NCBI GenBank assembly: GCA_016191785.1
Contig: JACPVJ010000111.1
Coordinates: forward strand, 17,320 to 81,319
Direction: 5' to 3'
DNA: 64,000 nucleotides
Source of the DNA: Myxococcales bacterium
GTDB lineage: Bacteria; Myxococcota_A; Polyangia; Polyangiales; Polyangiaceae
Shown piece by piece: positions 59,196 through 64,000 of this stretch. Made by a program: the position numbers and the translations under genes. The first letter of the stretch is position 1. The number at the start of each line of letters is the position of its first letter. A model generated the notes under the pieces. That model did not search any database. It was not told the DNA's origin and was given only the letters and a program-made list of their open reading frames with translations.

Positions 59196-59936
59196 TCAGA
59201 CGACCACGCGGACCCCTTGCTCGAGGGCAGCGATGACGGAAGCGCCGCGGTCGAAGTCGTCTGGGTAGTGGATGAGTCGCATCTTCGCGCGGAGCTCGGT
59301 GGGCAACCCCGCGAGCGCAGCGTAGGGCGTGTGGGCGCCGTGGTTCGTCTCGTGAATCACCAGGTCGGCCCGACCGAGCCAGGCGATGAGGCCCGGATCG
59401 AACGCGGTGTCCGCGCTGATCCCGAGCGTGCGACCCCCCGCCGTGATGCGGAGGGCAGTGGTGGGGATGTGGTGGCGTGTCGCGCGGCACTCGACGACGA
59501 ATGGGCCGAGCTCGAGCGGGCGCTCCAGATCGAGCTCCGAGATCTCGAAGTAGTCGCAGAGGGTCATGGCGTGGGCGGTCTCCGCCTCGGGCTCGAGCAG
59601 CGCCTCCATCCCCGCGGCCAGGTGGCCCTCCCAGAGCCGCCCGAGGACGCTCGGGTGGAGCGCGAGCTGCGCGCGGCGCCCGAGCACGAAGCGCGCGTAG
59701 TAGCCGAAGCCCTCGAGCCCCGAGGCGTGGTCGGCGTGCAGGTGCGTGAGCACCACGGCGCGGACGTCCCCGACGTCCACGCCCCCGCCGGTCGCCTCCC
59801 GGAGGATCTTCCGGATGGGATGCTGGCAGTCCACCAGCAGGCGCTCGCCGTCTGCCTCGACCAGCAGGCACGACGAGTACCAGAGCGCGCTGAAGGCGTC
59901 GCCGACGCCCAGCGGCACGAACGACAGCCCGCTCAT
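59196..59936 (-). CDS. Metallo-beta-lactamase-fold hydrolase
   Basis: A 246-residue MBL-fold enzyme. Metal motif VVLTHLHADHASG (HxHxDH), later ligands in ECRATRHHIPT, GISADTAFDP and ETNHGAHTPY. The layout matches the RNase Z/PhnP-like or ribonuclease-BN-type small hydrolases rather than beta-lactamases. Its ATG overlaps the stop of coaD (ATGA at 59933-59936), and it is the last gene of the tetR-MFS-coaD operon. Substrate unknown; a phosphodiester or CoA-related ester is possible from context. Confidence 0.8.
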   Translation of the reverse strand: MSGLSFVPLGVGDAFSALWYSSCLLVEADGERLLVDCQHPIRKILREATGGGVDVGDVRAVVLTHLHADHASGLEGFGYYARFVLGRRAQLALHPSVLGRLWEGHLAAGMEALLEPEAETAHAMTLCDYFEISELDLERPLELGPFVVECRATRHHIPTTALRITAGGRTLGISADTAFDPGLIAWLGRADLVIHETNHGAHTPYAALAGLPTELRAKMRLIHYPDDFDRGASVIAALEQGVRVVV

Positions 59937-60421
59937 CGGAGGCTCCCGCCGAGCCGCCGCTCGAGCTCCGCGACCACCCGTGCCGAGGCGAGGTGGCTCA
60001 CGTCTTCGCCGCGCCGAGCCAGCTCCTTGAGACCGCTCGACGACAGCTCCGAGAGGTCGGGCTCGGCCGGGATCAGCACGGTCTGGATCTCGGGGGCGAG
60101 CGCCAGGTTGGCGCGCGCCAGCGCGGTTTCGGGCGTCGCGTCCGCCGCGCCCCGCAGGCCTCGCACCAGGAAACCGGCACCGATGGCGCGCGCGTAGTCC
60201 ACGACGAGGCCGCTGGTGGCGTCCACCGAGACGTTGGGCATGGCGCCGAGGTGCTCGCGCGCGAGCGCGACCCGCTCGGCCTCGCTGAACAGGGCTCGCT
60301 TCTCCGGGTTCACCGCCACCAGCACTCTCACGTGAGAGAACAGGCGCGCGGCTCGGCGCACCACCGAAACGTGCCCGAGGGTGATGGGGTCGAAGCTCCC
60401 GGCGTAGATCGCGACGCTCAT
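59933..60421 (-). CDS. coaD: Phosphopantetheine adenylyltransferase
   Basis: A 162-residue PPAT. The nucleotidyltransferase motif YAGSFDPITLGHVSVV and NPEKRALFS, LVRGLRGAADATPE are the family signature. It joins 4'-phosphopantetheine and ATP to dephospho-CoA, the fourth step of coenzyme A synthesis, and is normally essential. The C-terminal SSSGLKELARRG replaces the more common SSSxVKEVA. ATG at 60421 overlaps the MFS gene stop (60418-60421). Its position third in a TetR-led operon is unusual. Confidence 0.92.
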   Translation of the reverse strand: MSVAIYAGSFDPITLGHVSVVRRAARLFSHVRVLVAVNPEKRALFSEAERVALAREHLGAMPNVSVDATSGLVVDYARAIGAGFLVRGLRGAADATPETALARANLALAPEIQTVLIPAEPDLSELSSSGLKELARRGEDVSHLASARVVAELERRLGGSLR

Positions 60422-61623
60422 CTTTCCTCCTCGCGCTCGCGCAGCACGCGGGCCGCGACGAGCACACCGCCGAGCGAGACCACGCCGGCGGCGACGAAGT
60501 GCCAGAAATAGCCCACCGCCTGGGCGAGGTAGCCGGACGCGGCGCCGGCGCCCCCGGTGGCGAGCACCACCGCCGAGGCCTGGAACGTGTAGTCCGTGCC
60601 CTCCGAGCCCGGTCGGGCGCGGTCCATCATCAAGGTGAACAGCGCCGCGGTGGCCATGCCGCCGGTGAAGTGCTCGACGGTCGCGACCACTCCGACCAGG
60701 CCGAGCGCGCTCGGGCTGGCCGCGGGCAGCGCGTAGAGCCCGACGGCCACGGCCTGCACCAGACCGAAGGCGAGCAGCGCGCGCCGGCGGCCGAGGCGCC
60801 CGACCGCCCACCCGCCGACCAGCGCACCGAGCAGGCCCGACGTGAAGCCCACCGTCCCCAGCAGAAGGCCGATGTCGTCGAGCCCGAGGCCCGAGTCCAC
60901 CAGGAACGGGCGCAGCATGCCGGTGCCGAGCGCGTCCCCCGTCTTGAAGCTGACCAGCACGGCGAGCCAGGGTCCGAAGTGTTTCACCAGCCCGACCCAC
61001 GCCGACCACCCCAACCCCGGGCGGCGTCCGGGTGCCACGAGCGGCGCGCGCTCGCGGTGCGCGAGCACGGGCAGCGTGGCCACGAGCAAGATCGCCGCCA
61101 TGACCAGGAACGTGGCGCGCCAGCCGACCCGCGCGAACGCGAGCAGCAGCACCCCGCCGCCCACGATCATGCCGACGCGGTAGCCGGCGACCTGCACACC
61201 GTTGCCGAGGCCGCGCTCCTTGGCAGACAGGAGCTCCACCGCGAGACCGTCCGTCGCCACGTCCTGCGTGGCGGCGATCAGGTTCGTGAGCAAGACCATG
61301 GCCAAGAGCCAGACGAGGGCGCGCTTCGAGTCGGCGAAGGCGAGCGCCACACAGAGCGCGGCGGCCGCGAGCTGCAGCGGGACGATCCACCCCTTGCGGC
61401 GGCCGAAGCCACGGAGGCCCGTGCCATCCACCAGCGGCGCCCACACGAACTTCAGCGCCCAGGGCAGCGCCAAGAGCGACGAGAGCCCGATGGACGGCAG
61501 ACTCAGGCCGCGCTCGCGCAAGAGCACCGGCAACGCCTGACTGAAGAAGCCGAACGGCAACCCCTGGGACAGGTACAGCGAGGCCAGGAGCCCGAGCTTG
61601 GCCAGGGTGCCGCGGTCGGTCAT
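60418..61623 (-). CDS. MFS transporter, PAT/AmpG-like
   Basis: A 401-residue protein with 12 predicted helices. The start YLSQGLPFGFFSQALPVLLRERGLSLPSIG and LPWALKFVWAPLVDGTG...RRKGW are typical of the PAT family, which contains AmpG muropeptide permeases and acetyl-CoA transporters. NLIAATQDVATDGLAVE is the loop shared with AmpG. It sits between tetR and coaD with four-base overlaps on both sides. The cargo may be a muropeptide, siderophore or CoA-related compound. Confidence 0.85.
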   Translation of the reverse strand: MTDRGTLAKLGLLASLYLSQGLPFGFFSQALPVLLRERGLSLPSIGLSSLLALPWALKFVWAPLVDGTGLRGFGRRKGWIVPLQLAAAALCVALAFADSKRALVWLLAMVLLTNLIAATQDVATDGLAVELLSAKERGLGNGVQVAGYRVGMIVGGGVLLLAFARVGWRATFLVMAAILLVATLPVLAHRERAPLVAPGRRPGLGWSAWVGLVKHFGPWLAVLVSFKTGDALGTGMLRPFLVDSGLGLDDIGLLLGTVGFTSGLLGALVGGWAVGRLGRRRALLAFGLVQAVAVGLYALPAASPSALGLVGVVATVEHFTGGMATAALFTLMMDRARPGSEGTDYTFQASAVVLATGGAGAASGYLAQAVGYFWHFVAAGVVSLGGVLVAARVLREREEER

Positions 61624-62225
61624 CGATTCCTGGCCTTTGCCACCAGGCCGTCGGCGATCTGGCGCAGCATGGGCGCGGCGAACCCGCTCGGGGTCGCCTG
61701 CGCGACGACGGCCAGGCGATACGCCCCCTCGACGGCAGAGAGCAGCGCGGCGGCGATCGACGGGGCGGCACGCGGGTCCCGACCTGCCTCGCCGAGCGCC
61801 GCCTTCACCAGCGCCTCGAGCAGGCGGAGCTTCTCGCTGACCACCCGTTCGTAGGCAGCCCGGACCTCGGCGTCGCGCACCGCCTCGGCGCCGATGACCA
61901 CCCAGCTCGCGACCGCAGCGGGATCCGCGTCGCGACCGAGTGCCACGTGCGCGTCGAGGTAGGCGAAGAGCTGCGCTCGGGCGTCGCTCGCCTTCGCACG
62001 CCGCGCCTGCCAGCGCTCGCTGACCCGCCGCTCGAGCTCGTCGATCGCCGCGAGCAAGATCTCGCGCTTGCTGCCGAAGTGATAGTGCACGAGCCCCGGA
62101 GCGAGCCCCGCCTCTTCGGCCACGAGCGCGACCGAGGCGCCGTCGTAGCCGCTCCGGGCCATCACGCGGATCAGCGCCGCGACGATCTGGCTCTGGCGTT
62201 CGGCGGTGTTGGAGGGGCGCGCCAT
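61620..62225 (-). CDS. TetR-family transcriptional regulator
   Basis: A 201-residue TetR protein. N-terminal HTH: RQSQIVAALIRVMARSGYDGASVALVAEEAGLAPGLVHYHFGSKREILLAAI (about 9-60). The C-terminal ligand domain is all-helical. The ATG at 62225 is chosen because the alternative GTG at 62243 would sit inside the predicted transcription start. The 24-bp palindrome directly upstream is the natural operator, so it likely represses its own operon. The stop overlaps the MFS start (61620-61623). Confidence 0.9.
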   Translation of the reverse strand: MARPSNTAERQSQIVAALIRVMARSGYDGASVALVAEEAGLAPGLVHYHFGSKREILLAAIDELERRVSERWQARRAKASDARAQLFAYLDAHVALGRDADPAAVASWVVIGAEAVRDAEVRAAYERVVSEKLRLLEALVKAALGEAGRDPRAAPSIAAALLSAVEGAYRLAVVAQATPSGFAAPMLRQIADGLVAKARNR

Positions 62226-62227
62226 CG

Positions 62228-62275
62228 TTATTTGGTTAACCAACCAAATAATAGCCCGGCACCGGGACCTGTCAA
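62228..62275 (-). promoter_or_regulatory. TetR-operon promoter and operator
   Basis: Minus strand: TTGACA (-35, 62275-62270), 16-bp spacer, TATTAT (-10, 62253-62248). The perfect inverted repeat TTATTTGGTT-aacc-AACCAAATAA (62228-62251) overlaps the -10 box and the likely start of transcription (~62241), a normal place for a TetR repressor to block RNA polymerase. Confidence 0.78.
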
Positions 62276-62343
62276 CCGCCCCCCCACCCGGGCCCTACCC
62301 AGCCCAGCGGGAACGAAGCTCGGCTAGGCTTGTCCCTGACAAG

Positions 62344-63240
62344 ATGCGCGCGGCGAAGCTCCTTGCCTTGGCGGTCGCCGCCTGTACGGCCCCCGAGCCG
62401 CCGCGCCGGGTCGAGCAGAGCCCGAGCTCCGCGCCGACTGCGGCCGCAGCTGCCTCCGCTTCGAGCACGCCGTCGGCCTTCGAGCGGCTCTACCATCCCG
62501 CAGACGGCACGCTGTTCGAGAAGAAGCGGCCCGCGCGCCCGGGCGAGTGGCTCGAGCGCTTCAAGGAACCGGGCCAGAGCTTCTTGCGCTACCAGGGCAG
62601 CCGTCCGGTCCGGCCCAGCGCAGAGCGCAACACGCTGGTGCTGCAACCCCTCGGCAAGCTCGACGCCCGACACGCCGTCCTGGTGGGCAAGCTGCGCGAG
62701 GTGATGGCGGCTTTCTTCGGCCTGCCCGTCGAGCTCCGCCCGGCCCTGCCGTTGCCCAAGAAGGGGCAGCGCACCAAGCGCGAAGGGACCCGCACCTGGA
62801 CGCAGCACTACACACGAGTCTTGCTCGACGAGGTGCTCGAGCCGCGCGTGCCGAAGAACGCCGTCGTCTACGTCGGCGTCACGGTGGAAGATCTGTACCC
62901 CGACCCGACCTGGAACTTCGTGTTCGGCCAGGCCACGCTGGAAGACCGCGTCGGCGTCTACTCGCTGGCGCGCTTCTTCCCGGAGTTCTGGGGCGAGCCG
63001 AGCAGCCCCGAGCGGGAAGCGCGCACCTTCGAGAAGAGCGCGCAGATCCTGGTGCACGAGACCGGCCACGCCTTCTCCATGGAGCACTGCACCGAGTACG
63101 AGTGCGTGATGAACGGCTCGAACTCGCTCGAGGAGCTGAACGGCCAGTTCGGCGAACTCTGCCCGGTGTGCTTGCGCAAGCTCGCCTGGAACATCGGCTT
63201 CGATGCCGAGCTTCGCTACGAGAAGCTCCGCGACCTCTAA
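62344..63240 (+). CDS. Archaemetzincin-type metalloprotease, predicted lipoprotein
   Basis: A 298-residue zinc protease. The archaemetzincin signature is present: LVHETGHAFSMEHCTEYEC and a downstream CPVC pair (about residues 238-280; HExxHx5HC plus CxxxxC and CxxC). The Gly after the second His of the usual motif is Ser. Most archaemetzincins are cytoplasmic, but this one begins with a lipoprotein-type signal (LLALAVAAC, Cys 14) followed by an Ala/Ser linker, so it should be exported. No inhibitor or partner gene is nearby. Confidence 0.83.
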   Translation: MRAAKLLALAVAACTAPEPPRRVEQSPSSAPTAAAAASASSTPSAFERLYHPADGTLFEKKRPARPGEWLERFKEPGQSFLRYQGSRPVRPSAERNTLVLQPLGKLDARHAVLVGKLREVMAAFFGLPVELRPALPLPKKGQRTKREGTRTWTQHYTRVLLDEVLEPRVPKNAVVYVGVTVEDLYPDPTWNFVFGQATLEDRVGVYSLARFFPEFWGEPSSPEREARTFEKSAQILVHETGHAFSMEHCTEYECVMNGSNSLEELNGQFGELCPVCLRKLAWNIGFDAELRYEKLRDL

Positions 63241-63331
63241 CGTCGCGAAGGCGTCGACGAGCTGGCCAGGTGGCTCGACCGACGCCTCAGCCAGCTCGGC
63301 GGCCGCCGCTGACGCGTGCTACCGTTCGTGG

Positions 63332-63799
63332 ATGCGGGTGCGCGCGGTCTTGCTTTGCGCGGTCTCTGGCCTCGCCCTCGGCGCGGGCGGTTGCACCCAC
63401 GGGTCCTGCACCGAAATGGGCTGCTTGGATACCGGAACCATCGCGGGCGAGAGCACCAAGCCGAGCGGCCCCGTCGCCGTCGAGCTGTGCTTCAACGGGG
63501 CGTGCCAGACGGCAAAGACCGATGCCGCGCCGAACCCGGGGTCCTGCGTGCCCGTCATGACCGGAATGATCGTGGCGAGCGTCTGTTTTCACAGCGACAG
63601 CTCGGTCACCGGCCAGCTCAATCTCGAAAACGCCACGCTCGCGGACGGCGACCACTACGAGCTCACGATCAGCGACGCCCAGACCGGAAACGCGCTGGGA
63701 GCTGCCGACCAGACGGTGAAGTACGCGACCGCCTACCCCAATGGCCGCGATTGCCCCGGCTCCTGCAAGGTCGCGACGTTGAAGGTGACCCCGCCGTAG
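63332..63799 (+). CDS. Small lipoprotein, unknown
   Basis: A 155-residue protein: signal VLLCAVSGLALGAGGC (lipobox), then a ~130-residue domain with Cys pairs (CTHGSC, GCLDTG, LCFNGAC, SCVPV, VCFHSD, DCPGSC) and beta strands (GPVAVELCFNG, YELTISDAQTG). No family was recognised. It stands alone between the protease gene and the tandem repeat at the window edge. Confidence 0.66.
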   Translation: MRVRAVLLCAVSGLALGAGGCTHGSCTEMGCLDTGTIAGESTKPSGPVAVELCFNGACQTAKTDAAPNPGSCVPVMTGMIVASVCFHSDSSVTGQLNLENATLADGDHYELTISDAQTGNALGAADQTVKYATAYPNGRDCPGSCKVATLKVTPP

Positions 63800-63853
63800 G
63801 CCAAGCTGCCCGGTGAACGGCACGGCACCGGGGCGACGTCCGGCGTGGTGTGG

Positions 63854-64000
63854 CGAATCGCGGTCAAGTCGTGTGGGTCACGCCACGTGACCCTCATGGA
63901 TTGTCCGAATCGCGGTCAAGTCGTGTGGGTCACGCCACGTGACCCTCATGGATTGTCCGAATCGCGGTCAAGTCGTGTGGGTCACGCCACGTGACCCTCA
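63854..64000. repeat. 52-bp tandem repeat, 2.8 copies seen
   Basis: Three copies of one 52-bp unit, beginning CGAATCGCGGTCAAGTCG at 63854, 63906 and 63958; the third is cut by the window edge. Each holds the inverted repeat GGGTCACG-cca-CGTGACCC. The copies are identical where they can be compared. There is no variable spacer, so it is not a CRISPR array. Confidence 0.92.

Noticed and set aside
63854..64000. CRISPR array at the right edge
   Set aside because: The repeating unit is a single identical 52-bp block with no variable spacers between repeats.

Overview
The window looks like chromosomal DNA of a very GC-rich Myxococcota bacterium, most likely from the Polyangia (Sorangium/Polyangium/Labilithrix-like). 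The evidence is the extreme third-position GC, the many lipoproteins that carry a Gly/Ser/Thr-rich linker straight after the lipobox, several Hanks-type Ser/Thr kinases, an FHA-linked sigma-54 activator, cysteine-rich 'NG-x-E-x-D-x-DCGG' repeats, and a large share of secreted proteins without a known function. The genus cannot be fixed from the sequence alone. No rRNA, tRNA or CRISPR array was seen.

Layout. 1-5112: partial receiver/DUF4388 protein, Ser/Thr kinase, divergent amidase, PHA-granule-type protein and an EEP-family hydrolase. 5282-7200: a two-gene AbiEi/AbiEii-type toxin-antitoxin unit with its own promoter and palindrome. 7326-8769: a small secreted protein and a secreted esterase. 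8878-17445: a long plus-strand run made of a DUF3570 outer-membrane protein, two heme-motif lipoproteins, two small membrane proteins, a 14-repeat propeller lipoprotein, a Ser/Thr kinase and a membrane pseudokinase. 17411-21182 (minus): epoxide hydrolase, lipoprotein, acyl-CoA dehydrogenase and sigma-54/FHA regulator. 21248-24906: FGE-fold lipoprotein and two divergent esterase lipoproteins. 25045-27470: Ppx/GppA phosphatase overlapping a ROK sugar kinase. 27472-32905: a methyltransferase pair, a PIG3-type quinone reductase and a three-gene envelope operon. 32964-36085: ABC-2 exporter, ECF sigma factor and its membrane partner. 36155-38058: Cys-rich lipoprotein, ferredoxin and ArfB. 38059-40782: the one accessory-looking stretch, with an HNH endonuclease and a ruined transposase. 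40783-42736: M74 peptidase and a saccharopine-dehydrogenase-like reductase. 42738-47263: a cobalamin riboswitch driving a surface lipoprotein and a BtuB-like TonB receptor, divergent from a B12-type radical SAM protein. 47337-58263: small proteins, a GH57/38-like secreted protein, HIT and Dtd proteins, haloalkane dehalogenase, kinase-propeller fusion, lipoproteins, DUF420 protein and a beta-barrel protein. 58266-62251: EamA transporter, then a TetR-controlled operon tetR-MFS-coaD-MBL. 62344-63799: an archaemetzincin lipoprotein and a small lipoprotein. 63854-64000: a 52-bp tandem repeat that runs off the window.

How genes work together. Many neighbours are translationally coupled by ATGA/GTGA or one-base overlaps, so operons can be read with fair confidence. 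Four small systems stand out: the toxin-antitoxin unit; a candidate electron-transfer or envelope-redox operon (8878-12444); the B12-responsive receptor/lipoprotein pair; and the TetR operon that places the essential coenzyme A gene coaD beside a PAT/AmpG-like transporter, with a near-consensus promoter overlapped by a perfect 24-bp palindrome. No single large system was found that can be called new with confidence. The B12 lipoprotein, the heme-lipoprotein operon, the kinase/pseudokinase pair and the TetR-coaD operon are the best leads.
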